A DNA stretch of 62,340 nt from an uncultured Bacteroides sp. GTDB taxonomy: Bacteria > Bacteroidota > Bacteroidia > Bacteroidales > Bacteroidaceae. Within the stretch, counting starts at the first letter, position 1; each line of letters starts with the position of its first letter. Under the pieces are notes generated by a model. It made no database searches. It was given only the letters and a program-made list of their open reading frames with translations, and was not told the DNA's origin. The stretch spans positions 1 to 62,340 of the forward strand of contig CALULP010000015.1 of NCBI GenBank assembly GCA_944321495.1, in the 5' to 3' direction. Below are positions 28,917 through 37,742 of the stretch, piece by piece. The position numbers and the translations under genes were made by a program.

Positions 28917-31900
28917 GCTGTTTCCAATGGTTCAAAGGTACAAATTTGAAAGCAAATCACAACAGGTCGTACAGACGAAAATACGCGAAATGGCTGTTTC
29001 CAATGGTTCAAAGGTACAAATTTGAAAGCAAATCACAACCTCACCATTGCCACAAGTCGTAACTCACCGCTGTTTCCAATGGTTCAAAGGTACAAATTTG
29101 AAAGCAAATCACAACGCGCGTGCCGTGGCTCGTGGTATGATGATGGCTGTTTCCAATGGTTCAAAGGTACAAATTTGAAAGCAAATCACAACGAGTGAAG
29201 AAGCTCAGGAGGAACTGAAACGCTGTTTCCAATGGTTCAAAGGTACAAATTTGAAAGCAAATCACAACGAAGTTTAGCAGTGGGTAAGGCTCGCAAGTGC
29301 TGTTTCCAATGGTTCAAAGGTACAAATTTGAAAGCAAATCACAACCAGTATGCCCCGACGTCCGTTGATGGTGACGCTGTTTCCAATGGTTCAAAGGTAC
29401 AAATTTGAAAGCAAATCACAACCGGGTGGTCGATGATGTTGTCGCAATACCAGCTGTTTCCAATGGTTCAAAGGTACAAATTTGAAAGCAAATCACAACT
29501 CCGCCTTTGTGTAACCATATTCAGTCATGGGCTGTTTCCAATGGTTCAAAGGTACAAATTTGAAAGCAAATCACAACATTTGAAAGATGTTTGAGACAAG
29601 TCACTTGCTGTTTCCAATGGTTCAAAGGTACAAATTTGAAAGCAAATCACAACGTGCAGGAGAAACAGACGAATTCATATCAAGCTGTTTCCAATGGTTC
29701 AAAGGTACAAATTTGAAAGCAAATCACAACGGAAGATAGACCTTGACGCGGCCAAGGTTCGCTGTTTCCAATGGTTCAAAGGTACAAATTTGAAAGCAAA
29801 TCACAACACTGAGGAGAAACCTCCAGCGTCCCATCGGGCTGTTTCCAATGGTTCAAAGGTACAAATTTGAAAGCAAATCACAACAGCAGAAAGTAACTAT
29901 TACGCTTACTAGTGGCTGTTTCCAATGGTTCAAAGGTACAAATTTGAAAGCAAATCACAACACTCAAAGAAAATAAAGGATGCGCTCCTTCGCTGTTTCC
30001 AATGGTTCAAAGGTACAAATTTGAAAGCAAATCACAACATAGTCATGTTCAGCAATACCTCGCCAGCCGCTGTTTCCAATGGTTCAAAGGTACAAATTTG
30101 AAAGCAAATCACAACGGAGGCAAAAAGCAATCATAGTAATTTAGAGCTGTTTCCAATGGTTCAAAGGTACAAATTTGAAAGCAAATCACAACTTCCCTTG
30201 ACGCTGTAAAATTAGACACACTGCTGTTTCCAATGGTTCAAAGGTACAAATTTGAAAGCAAATCACAACGGAGTTGGTATTGAGAGTAATCTCATAATAG
30301 CTGTTTCCAATGGTTCAAAGGTACAAATTTGAAAGCAAATCACAACACGTGCGCTGGGATGCCTGGCGTACCGTGTGCTGTTTCCAATGGTTCAAAGGTA
30401 CAAATTTGAAAGCAAATCACAACTGACACCCATAACACATTATCCCATTGATGCTGTTTCCAATGGTTCAAAGGTACAAATTTGAAAGCAAATCACAACT
30501 ATTGAATGCTCCCATAGTACCTACCGTTAGCTGTTTCCAATGGTTCAAAGGTACAAATTTGAAAGCAAATCACAACAGCGGGGCGACGTTGTCCCGGCAT
30601 CAAAGAGCTGTTTCCAATGGTTCAAAGGTACAAATTTGAAAGCAAATCACAACCTCTTCGTCAAGCTGAATTTCTCCAAAAATGCTGTTTCCAATGGTTC
30701 AAAGGTACAAATTTGAAAGCAAATCACAACATGACACTACCATGCTGGCCGCGTACACGGCTGTTTCCAATGGTTCAAAGGTACAAATTTGAAAGCAAAT
30801 CACAACATGTAAAAAGAGTAAAGTATGCGCTCCTTCGCTGTTTCCAATGGTTCAAAGGTACAAATTTGAAAGCAAATCACAACAAAACGTGTAACATTAA
30901 AACACTGATTATGGCTGTTTCCAATGGTTCAAAGGTACAAATTTGAAAGCAAATCACAACAAACATGCAAATCTGTGGCGTAATTTAGAGCTGTTTCCAA
31001 TGGTTCAAAGGTACAAATTTGAAAGCAAATCACAACACGCAAGTAGCATTACATAAAACAGCAATAGCTGTTTCCAATGGTTCAAAGGTACAAATTTGAA
31101 AGCAAATCACAACTAGCAATAAGCACCCACATCCGTTGATGGTGCTGTTTCCAATGGTTCAAAGGTACAAATTTGAAAGCAAATCACAACGATTTGCGTT
31201 ACTGTAACTGGCAAAAGGACGCTGTTTCCAATGGTTCAAAGGTACAAATTTGAAAGCAAATCACAACAGTTAGTCAAATTACAAGTTGGTATATTTGGCT
31301 GTTTCCAATGGTTCAAAGGTACAAATTTGAAAGCAAATCACAACATAACTCAATTGCTTTTAGCACATGTTTTAGCTGTTTCCAATGGTTCAAAGGTACA
31401 AATTTGAAAGCAAATCACAACTATATACCGCTTTCGGCAACCGTGCGGCCTGCTGTTTCCAATGGTTCAAAGGTACAAATTTGAAAGCAAATCACAACAA
31501 ACCGAGTGACTTTCTTTCTTCATGCAAGCTGTTTCCAATGGTTCAAAGGTACAAATTTGAAAGCAAATCACAACCTTACTGAAGCATCACCACTACCAGT
31601 GGTTGCTGTTTCCAATGGTTCAAAGGTACAAATTTGAAAGCAAATCACAACACTGGCTCCAGTGCTATTGCAAGACCAACGGCTGTTTCCAATGGTTCAA
31701 AGGTACAAATTTGAAAGCAAATCACAACGCCTGAACAAGCGTATCACGTTGTGTCCGGGCTGTTTCCAATGGTTCAAAGGTACAAATTTGAAAGCAAATC
31801 ACAACGTTACCGTAAACGTATGATTAAGGAAGAACGCTGTTTCCAATGGTTCAAAGGTACAAATTTGAAAGCAAATCACAACTGGTCGGAATGCCCAATT

Positions 31901-32190
31901 CGACGTTCTGGCGCTGTTTCCAATGGTTCAAAGGTACAAATTTGAAAGCAAATCACAACCATGGTCGCCGTGCGCAAGGAACCCGGATAGCTGTTTCCAA
32001 TGGTTCAAAGGTACAAACTTGAAAGCAAATCACAACGAGTCGGGCAACTCAAAGTTCCGAGCTGGGGCTGTTCCCAATAGTTCAAAGATAGAGATTCAAA
32101 GCAAATCACAACGGCAATGCAAGGAACCCATAGAGAACAAGTGCTGTTTCTTATGCCCCAAAGATAGGAAAATTGAAAGCAAATCACAAC
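28917..32190 (-). CRISPR. Type II-C CRISPR array, 43 repeats, transcribed from the minus strand
   Basis: Forty-one 47-bp repeats start at 28917, 28993, 29069 and so on to 31990 at a 76-78 bp period; repeat 41 has one change. Two degenerate copies follow at 32067-32112 and 32143-32190, and a remnant is seen at 32221. On the plus strand the repeat runs from GCTGTTTCCAATGG to GCAAATCACAAC. Spacers are 29-31 bases and differ from each other, with a few partly related pairs. The tracrRNA anti-repeat requires crRNAs to be read from the minus strand, entering at the degenerate end. In that reading each repeat holds GTTG, 19 bases, TACCTTTG, an embedded Bacteroides-type promoter that would start transcription just before each spacer. 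Confidence 0.97.
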
Positions 32191-32416
32191 AGCCAGCTAC
32201 AACAAGCCCGACAAGTATTTGTTGTGTCCAATGGTTATAAGCATTAACTGAAATACACGGGGTTCTGTACTTTCATGATTACCGCAGGATAACAGTTCTT
32301 GCATCCCGGGACGGTCTTCCCAAAAGATAAAAAATGTTTTTCCAATTCAACCTTTATGCTAAAAAAGGGTCATACCATTAAAACAAGACATATAACAACC
32401 CTAAAAACCGAAGTTT
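32191..32416. other. Array end and upstream region of a small lipoprotein gene
   Basis: The segment contains the last spacer-like stretch (32191-32220), a truncated repeat remnant at 32221-32240 (TCCAATGGTTATAAGC), and about 175 AT-rich bases without a credible gene. A CTAAAAAAGGGTCAT stretch lies near 32358 with no clear promoter match. Confidence 0.5.
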
Positions 32417-32692
32417 ATGAAAGCTCTTACTCACTGGAAAGTCTTCGTGATGCTGACAGGAATGGCATTCCTTTGCAGCTCGTGTGTCACAATGTTCCCC
32501 CGAAGACATCACCCGCATCCGCCTCATCATGAGGCACCGCCCCCTCCCCCTCCTCATCACCGTCCTGAACACAGGCCGGAGCACAGGCCGCCCCACGGGC
32601 ATCGGAACGGACATTACCGGTCCATAGCCATCCTTATGCCTCAAGACATGACGTACCCGGAAGCCACCATAGAGAAGAGGGGCAAAACTTAG
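32417..32692 (+). CDS. Small histidine/proline-rich lipoprotein
   Basis: A 91-residue product. Residues 1-23 form a lipoprotein signal (MKALTHWKVFVMLTGMAFLCSSC) with the cysteine at 23. The mature part is packed with His and Pro: HHPHPPHHEAPPPPPPHHR, then EHRPEHRPPHGHRNGHYR, followed by a short ordinary tail. Such sequences often bind zinc, copper or nickel, but the function here is unknown. It stands alone between the CRISPR array and a hairpin-rich intergenic region. The signal peptide with lipobox is the main support for it being a real gene. Confidence 0.6.
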   Translation: MKALTHWKVFVMLTGMAFLCSSCVTMFPRRHHPHPPHHEAPPPPPPHHRPEHRPEHRPPHGHRNGHYRSIAILMPQDMTYPEATIEKRGKT

Positions 32693-32720
32693 GGCCATAT
32701 CACTCGCCGGCAAGCGACAA

Positions 32721-32782
32721 AGCGCTACCCCGGTAGGACCAAAGCACTACCGACGTAGCGTCAAAGTGCTACCAGACCAGAC
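32721..32782. repeat. 22-bp tandem repeat, three copies
   Basis: CTACC-centred units recur at 32724, 32746 and 32768, a 22-bp period, each opening with AAAGCG, AAAGCA or AAAGTG. The same period and the CTACC core occur in the array at 7931-8010 about 25 kb away. The first unit includes the near-palindrome CTACCCCGGTAG. Confidence 0.75.
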
Positions 32783-32797
32783 AGGGAATACCCTCTT

Positions 32798-32864
32798 GAC
32801 AAAACAAAAAGTGCTACGCCAACCCGGCCAAAGCATCGCTTCACACGGGCCAACGTAGCACTTT
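32798..32864 (-). terminator. Terminator of pyrF
   Basis: AAAGTGCTACG at 32808-32818 and CGTAGCACTTT at 32854-32864 are perfect inverted arms, with inner CCCGGCC/GGGCC pairing. On the minus strand the stem is followed by TTTTTGTTTTG, giving an intrinsic terminator downstream of pyrF. Confidence 0.85.
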
Positions 32865-32905
32865 AGTATTGCCTGCCGCATACAACGGCAAGGCAGAAAA
32901 CCCTA

Positions 32906-33730
32906 TCAGCAGATTACCTTCAGCTGTTCGGCCATCTGCAGTTGCACCTCCTTTGCAGCTTGGCGGGCTGCAGAGGCAAAGTCTTCACCTTTGCCGGCAT
33001 AGATGATGCCGCGGCTGGAGTTCACTATCAGGCCACAGTCTTTCGTCATGCCGTACTTGCAGACTTCTTCCAGCGAACCGCCCTGCGCCCCTACACCGGG
33101 AACGAGGAGGAAATGTCCGGGCACAACCTTACGGATATCCTCGAAAGCGCGGCCTTGCGTGGCACCCACGACGTACATCATGCGATCATCTCCTGCCCAC
33201 TCCTGACTCTTGCGCAATACCTTTTCAAAAAGACGTTCGCCGCCTTTGTCTTCCGTCAGCTGGAAGTCGTGCGAACCCTTGTTGCTGGTCAGCGCCAGAA
33301 GGATGACCCACGTACCATCATAGCCCAGGAAAGGGGTCACGCTGTCCTCGCCCATGTAGGGAGCCACAGTAACGGCATCCACTTTCAGGTCTTCGAAGAA
33401 CGAGCGGGCATACATGGCAGAGGTATTGCCTATGTCGCCACGTTTGGCATCGGCGATGATGAATTGGTCGGGATATTCCTGGCGGATATACTTCACAGTC
33501 TTTTCCAATGCCTGCCAGCCCTTCACGCCCAGGCATTCGTAGAAAGCCAGGTTGGGCTTATAGGCCACGCAGAGGTCAGCCGTGGCATCAATGATGCCCT
33601 TGTTGAAGGCGAATACGGGGTCTTCCTCCGCCAGCAGATGCTCGGGGATTTTCTTGATGTCCGTGTCCAAGCCTACGCAAAGGAAGCTCTGCTTGCGACG
33701 GATGTTGTCGATGAGTTGTTGCTTGTTCAT
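32906..33730 (-). CDS. pyrF: Orotidine 5'-phosphate decarboxylase
   Basis: A 274-residue TIM-barrel enzyme that makes UMP from OMP in the last step of pyrimidine synthesis. The catalytic motif is [13 protein letters not shown], with Asp94, Lys96 and Asp99. FLCVGLDTD at the N-terminus and the phosphate-binding [11 protein letters not shown] block near the C-terminus complete the active site. The length and motif form match the longer type found in Bacteroidetes. It is the last gene of a minus-strand cluster and is followed by a strong terminator. Confidence 0.95.
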   Translation of the reverse strand: MNKQQLIDNIRRKQSFLCVGLDTDIKKIPEHLLAEEDPVFAFNKGIIDATADLCVAYKPNLAFYECLGVKGWQALEKTVKYIRQEYPDQFIIADAKRGDIGNTSAMYARSFFEDLKVDAVTVAPYMGEDSVTPFLGYDGTWVILLALTSNKGSHDFQLTEDKGGERLFEKVLRKSQEWAGDDRMMYVVGATQGRAFEDIRKVVPGHFLLVPGVGAQGGSLEEVCKYGMTKDCGLIVNSSRGIIYAGKGEDFASAARQAAKEVQLQMAEQLKVIC

Positions 33731-33751
33731 AATCTTCTATCTCTTACATTA

Positions 33752-35506
33752 TTAATGAATATTATCAGGAACATCTTGGGGGGATGCCGCCCCGTTGTGG
33801 AAGAGCAGGCCCGTCACCTCCAAATGGTGACGCACGCCGGGGTTCTCCCCGTTGTCCTCCGTGATGCCATAGACGGTCTGGAAACCGGTCAGCACGAAGA
33901 TGTTGCCCCTCTGGGTACATAGGACGGGCGGGGGAAGTTCGTCCTGCAAGTCACGGCTGCGCAACGTGTCGACAGGCAGGCAGAGCGTGTCCGGCACAAG
34001 GCGGGCGTCTTCTCCCAAAGGGATGCGGTAAGCCCGGCTGTCCCCCGTCCCCACTTCATCGAGGGCGGTGCAGTAGCGGCAGCCTTGGGGCAAGGACAGG
34101 GTGTAAGGGCATTTCGCGTGGTAATAGAAACCATCCTCCTCCACGGCGACCGTATCTGCCTCCACCGTCACGTCATACGGATAGAGCGATATATCCCCGT
34201 CCACCAGGTCGCGCGTGCTCTCCCTGCCATACCAGTCGCCCAGATACATCAGCTTGCCGTTGATACGTCCCGCCTCATCGGGAGCCACGGACTGCAACCA
34301 GGCCTCGTATTGCGCCTCCGACAGCGGCAACTGCTGACCTCCCAACGCAGCTTTGATGTCCTGGCGCAAGGCGTTCCGCGTGATGCCGGCATAGTTCACC
34401 GGCAGCACCGACGTAAGCAGGAAGACGAGGGAGAACGAGACGGGTATCCAGCTGATGCGCCGCGCCTTCCCTATGACCAGACCGATGCAGACCATGTAGA
34501 ACCACCCGTTGAGCGTGGCCAGGTACAGGCGGTTGAGCGTGATGCCATAGTCCAGGAAACGGCGGCCGATGCCCACCGTCATCAGCACCAACAAAGGGAG
34601 GATGAGCACGGGCAACCAGCGGGCAATGCGCTCGTCGGCCGGCTGATGCCCCTTGATGCGGGAGGGATAAAGGCCATACTCGATGCCGATGCATCCCGCC
34701 ATCAGGACCGTGACCAGCCACGACACCCAGCCGTCGGGCAATTCCCAACGGACGATGATGGTGGCGGCGTAGACGTAGAGCACCAGCAGGTAAAGCCCCG
34801 CCAAAGGCAGGAAGAGGTAGCGGATGATGTTGCGCAAGAACGCGGTAGGTTGCGGCACACGGTCATGCTTGCTTTCACCCCCGGGCAGGAGGCCGAGGAA
34901 CATCAGCAGGGGCAGCAGCTCGCTGCAAAGTATCACGATGCCGGCGTAGCATTTGTAGCTGACGTCCACCCCGAAGAGCTGCTCAAGCGAAAGGGCGAGC
35001 AGGCAGAGCCCCCCGCTCATTACCATGCCCACGATGACCGTCAGCGCCAGGATGCCGACGGCCGTCTGCGCGAAGTTCCACGACGGGATGTCGTCCTTCT
35101 CGCGGAAGAACGACAGGAAGAAGACGGACAGCCCGATGGCCACCACCCCGGCGAAGTGGGCGATGCCGATGCCGATGTCGCCGCCCTCATCCAGGCTGTG
35201 GTAAAGGTAGACGGCATCGAGGACGAGCAACGCCTGCGCCACGGCTTGCACCACGAGCCGCAGCCGCTTGCGCCTCACCTCCTCGGCCCACAGGTGCAGG
35301 CTGAGCGACAGCACCGCGCCCACGGACAGGTAGTATGACAGCGCGACAAACAGCCTGTCTTCCGGCTTCCACCCCGTCAGCACCAGCCAGAGTTGGTAGG
35401 CCGTCAGGGCCAGCACGAACGCCACGGCCAGCGGGAAGCGCGTCGCGCACCGGCGGAACGAGCCGCCCAGCGCGTGGAGAATATCATATAGTTTGCTCAT
35501 TTTCAT
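33752..35506 (-). CDS. DUF4153 multi-pass membrane protein
   Basis: A protein of about 584 residues with a dozen or so hydrophobic segments, starting MKMSKLYDILHALGGSFRRC; a start two codons later is also possible. The N-terminal membrane domain includes SYYLSVGAVLSLSLHLWAEE and PLLMFLGLLPGGESK, and a soluble C-terminal part of about 170 residues follows. I recognise the DUF4153 family by its overall form; its function is unknown. The open frame extends upstream to 35626, but that part translates the adjacent 23-bp repeat and is not credible protein. It lies 21 bases upstream of pyrF, between it and prfA. Confidence 0.8.
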   Translation of the reverse strand: MKMSKLYDILHALGGSFRRCATRFPLAVAFVLALTAYQLWLVLTGWKPEDRLFVALSYYLSVGAVLSLSLHLWAEEVRRKRLRLVVQAVAQALLVLDAVYLYHSLDEGGDIGIGIAHFAGVVAIGLSVFFLSFFREKDDIPSWNFAQTAVGILALTVIVGMVMSGGLCLLALSLEQLFGVDVSYKCYAGIVILCSELLPLLMFLGLLPGGESKHDRVPQPTAFLRNIIRYLFLPLAGLYLLVLYVYAATIIVRWELPDGWVSWLVTVLMAGCIGIEYGLYPSRIKGHQPADERIARWLPVLILPLLVLMTVGIGRRFLDYGITLNRLYLATLNGWFYMVCIGLVIGKARRISWIPVSFSLVFLLTSVLPVNYAGITRNALRQDIKAALGGQQLPLSEAQYEAWLQSVAPDEAGRINGKLMYLGDWYGRESTRDLVDGDISLYPYDVTVEADTVAVEEDGFYYHAKCPYTLSLPQGCRYCTALDEVGTGDSRAYRIPLGEDARLVPDTLCLPVDTLRSRDLQDELPPPVLCTQRGNIFVLTGFQTVYGITEDNGENPGVRHHLEVTGLLFHNGAASPQDVPDNIH

Positions 35507-35533
35507 TATCTTATGTTGTATGGTTATTGCCTG

Positions 35534-35790
35534 TCCCGGTCGGGGCCAAACCTTCACCCCGGTCGTGACCTTGCCGTCACCCCGGTCGTGACCTTGCCGC
35601 CGCCCCGGTCGTGACCTTGCCGTCACCCCGGTCGTGAATCCGCCGCCGCCCCGGTCGAAGCCAAACCTCCGCCTAGGTCGTGACCTTGTCGCCGCCTAGG
35701 TCGTGAAGCCGTCGCCGCCTAGGCCGAGAAGCCGTCGCCGCCTAGGCCGAGGATTGGCCAAGACCTAGGCCGAGTTTCGGCCCCCTCCGC
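35534..35790. repeat. 23-bp tandem repeat, eleven copies
   Basis: The unit recurs with an exact 23-bp period, beginning at 35534, 35557, 35580, 35603, 35626, 35649, 35672, 35695, 35718, 35741 and 35764. Five of the first six copies carry CCCCGGTCG and the very first TCCCGGTCG; the last five carry CCTAGGTCG or CCTAGGCCG. The centre is thus a 6-base palindrome or near-palindrome that changes as a block. A TGACCTTG or GAAGCCGTCG stretch fills the rest of each unit. The array fills the whole gap between prfA and the DUF4153 gene. Confidence 0.95.
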
Positions 35791-35794
35791 AGGG

Positions 35795-36907
35795 CTACAG
35801 TTCGCTCTCCTTCAGCCGTTCCGCATTCTCCGCCACGATGAGGTGGTCGATGCAGTCCTGTATGTCGCCGTCCATAAAGGCGGCCAGGTTGTAGATGGTG
35901 TAGTTGATGCGGTGGTCGGTGATGCGCCCCTGCGGATAGTTGTAGGTGCGAATCTTCGCGGAGCGGTCGCCGGTGCTGACCATCGTCTTGCGCTTGGAGG
36001 CGATGTCGTCGATGTACTTCTGGTGCTCCTTGTCGTAGATGAAGGTGCGCAGGCGCGAAAGGGCGCGCTCCTTGTTCTTCGGCTGGTCGCGCGTCTCGGT
36101 GCACTCTATGAGGATTTCCTCCGTCACGCCCGTGTTGGGGTTCTTCCAGTTGTAGCGCAGGCGCACGCCGGATTCTACCTTGTTGACGTTCTGTCCGCCC
36201 GCGCCGCCGCTGCGGAAGGTGTCCCACTTGATTTCGCCCTCGTTTATCTCCACGTCGAACGGCTCAGCCTCGGGCAGCACGGCCACCGATGCGGCAGAGG
36301 TATGCACGCGGCCCTGCGTCTCGGTGGCGGGGACACGCTGCACGCGGTGCACGCCGCTCTCGTACTTCAGCGTGCCGTACACCCCCTCGCCCGTCACCGA
36401 GCAGATGATTTCCTTGAAGCCGCCGGCCGCGCCCTCGTTGGCGCTGCTCACCTCCAGCCGCCAGCCCTTGCGCTCGCAGTACTTGGAGTACATGCGGAAC
36501 AGGTCGCCGGCAAAGAGGGCCGCCTCGTCGCCGCCCGTGCCGCCGCGTATCTCGAGGATGGCGTTGCGGCTGTCCTGCGGGTCGGCAGGAATGAGCAGCA
36601 GTTTGATTTCCTCCTCCAGCCGGGGGCGGCGCGCCTCACAGCGTTCCAGTTCCTCGCGGGCCATGTCGCGCATCTCCGGGTCACTTTCGTTGGCAATGAT
36701 GTCCTTGGCCTCGTCGATGCCGCCGAGCACCTGGACGTATTCCTTGCGTGCCGCCATCAGGTCGCCCAGCTCCTTGTATTCCTTTGTCAGCTTGACGTAG
36801 CGTTTCTGGTCGGCAATCACTGCCGGGTCGGTTATCAGGGTGGACACTTCCTCGTAGCGCGCCACGAGGGTGTCCAGTTTCTCCAGTAGGGTATTGTTGT
36901 CAGCCAT
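35795..36907 (-). CDS. prfA: Peptide chain release factor 1
   Basis: A 370-residue factor that ends translation at UAA and UAG. The PAT tripeptide that reads the stop codon is in RVPATETQGRVH. The GGQ that triggers peptide release is at 237-239 in SGGAGGQNVNKVESGVRL. The C-terminal RTYNYPQGRITDHR block is also typical. Its ATG lies three bases after the stop of a small membrane protein gene, so the two are probably translated together. The tandem repeat array begins immediately downstream. Confidence 0.96.
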   Translation of the reverse strand: MADNNTLLEKLDTLVARYEEVSTLITDPAVIADQKRYVKLTKEYKELGDLMAARKEYVQVLGGIDEAKDIIANESDPEMRDMAREELERCEARRPRLEEEIKLLLIPADPQDSRNAILEIRGGTGGDEAALFAGDLFRMYSKYCERKGWRLEVSSANEGAAGGFKEIICSVTGEGVYGTLKYESGVHRVQRVPATETQGRVHTSAASVAVLPEAEPFDVEINEGEIKWDTFRSGGAGGQNVNKVESGVRLRYNWKNPNTGVTEEILIECTETRDQPKNKERALSRLRTFIYDKEHQKYIDDIASKRKTMVSTGDRSAKIRTYNYPQGRITDHRINYTIYNLAAFMDGDIQDCIDHLIVAENAERLKESEL

Positions 36908-36909
36908 AA

Positions 36910-37143
36910 CTATCGTTTAAATCTTTCTTCATAACAGTCCCTGCACTTCTCTATCAGCGCCCATTCCAGCCCAAGCCATATCAGCAGGTGGATGAAACTC
37001 ATGATGATGCGCCGAACCGACAGGTCGTCTGCTTGCAGCAAGCCTGCCAGTTCCGCCCCACTCTCGTAAATGAGGTAGAGGGTGCCCACGGCTCCCAGGG
37101 CATAGAGCACCAGGCGAAGGAGGAGGTTCTTCTTTCTTTTCAT
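36910..37143 (-). CDS. Small two-pass membrane protein of unknown function
   Basis: A 77-residue protein starting MKRKKNLLLRLVLYALGAVG. It has two hydrophobic segments (about residues 7-27 and 45-63), a short acidic loop between them, and a basic C-terminal tail with CRDCYEERFKR. I do not recognise a family. It sits between a DUF4468-like gene (6 bases upstream) and prfA (2 bases downstream) on the same strand, and these tight gaps support it as a real gene. Confidence 0.6.
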   Translation of the reverse strand: MKRKKNLLLRLVLYALGAVGTLYLIYESGAELAGLLQADDLSVRRIIMSFIHLLIWLGLEWALIEKCRDCYEERFKR

Positions 37144-37149
37144 TGCTTG

Positions 37150-37722
37150 TTACCAATTATCATCCAGCAACTCATCCTGCATGTCGTTCTTGATGCTGTC
37201 TAATATGCCAAGGGCATAGTCAGCAAATTGTCGCATGTGTTTCTTTTCTCCTCTTCCTCCTTTGTTAAACGGATAGAACTTATTTGTTGGAAACACATCA
37301 GGCGGCCATACCACTTCGTTCAAAGTGATGGTTGCTCTAATTCTGTTATCTTTTATTTCAATCCTGTAGGTATACCTTTCAAAAGAGTCAAATACAAAAT
37401 TTATTTTGAATATAGGAGAATGTTCTACCATGATGTAAGCATCTCTGTAATACCTGACATTACTGTTGCTTGCATTTTTCCCTAATCGTTCAAGCCTTCT
37501 GCTCACATAATCCTTCACCATTTGGGTAAGCTCTTCCTTGCTCGTATTGGGGAATTCAATGACCCTTTGAAGATATATGTCGGTACCGTCCACTATATAT
37601 ACTCCTTTGAACTCTTCCTTGAATTCCTTTATTCTCTTCTCCGTCTTGGGATCCCATGCTTGAAGGCTGATGGGAATAGCCACAGCAAGCAGGATTAAAA
37701 ATAATGTTTTAACGCTTCGCAT
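37150..37722 (-). CDS. Exported DUF4468-like protein
   Basis: A 190-residue protein with a signal peptide (MRSVKTLFLILLAVAIPISLQA). The mature part has alternating helix/strand segments: DIYLQRVIEF, LTQMVKDYVSRRL and YTYRIEIKDNRIRATI. This pattern, a TBP-like repeat of strand-helix units ending in a conserved aromatic region, resembles DUF4468 proteins of Bacteroidetes. The assignment is tentative. Its codons are more AT-rich than those of purM and prfA on either side. It follows purM by 20 bases. Confidence 0.6.
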   Translation of the reverse strand: MRSVKTLFLILLAVAIPISLQAWDPKTEKRIKEFKEEFKGVYIVDGTDIYLQRVIEFPNTSKEELTQMVKDYVSRRLERLGKNASNSNVRYYRDAYIMVEHSPIFKINFVFDSFERYTYRIEIKDNRIRATITLNEVVWPPDVFPTNKFYPFNKGGRGEKKHMRQFADYALGILDSIKNDMQDELLDDNW

Positions 37723-37742
37723 GCCTTTTAGGATTGTAGGAT

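Noticed and set aside
32037..32220. Last spacers as self-targeting regulators of the cas9 promoter region
   Set aside because: By eye none of the terminal spacers matches 22785-22950 on either strand.
30448..32240. Several open frames inside the CRISPR array with repeated NGSKVQI- or FKGTNLKANHN-like translations
   Set aside because: They are translations of the 47-bp repeats and have no independent coding signal.
34085..35338. 417-codon open frame on the plus strand
   Set aside because: Antisense shadow of the DUF4153 gene, with low-complexity HQ/RQ-rich translation.
35507..35626. N-terminal extension of the DUF4153 protein to 35626
   Set aside because: The extra residues translate the 23-bp tandem repeat (Arg/Pro/Gly-rich) and precede a normal membrane-protein start.
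35534..35790. 23-bp array as a second CRISPR
   Set aside because: The repeats are directly adjacent without unique spacers.
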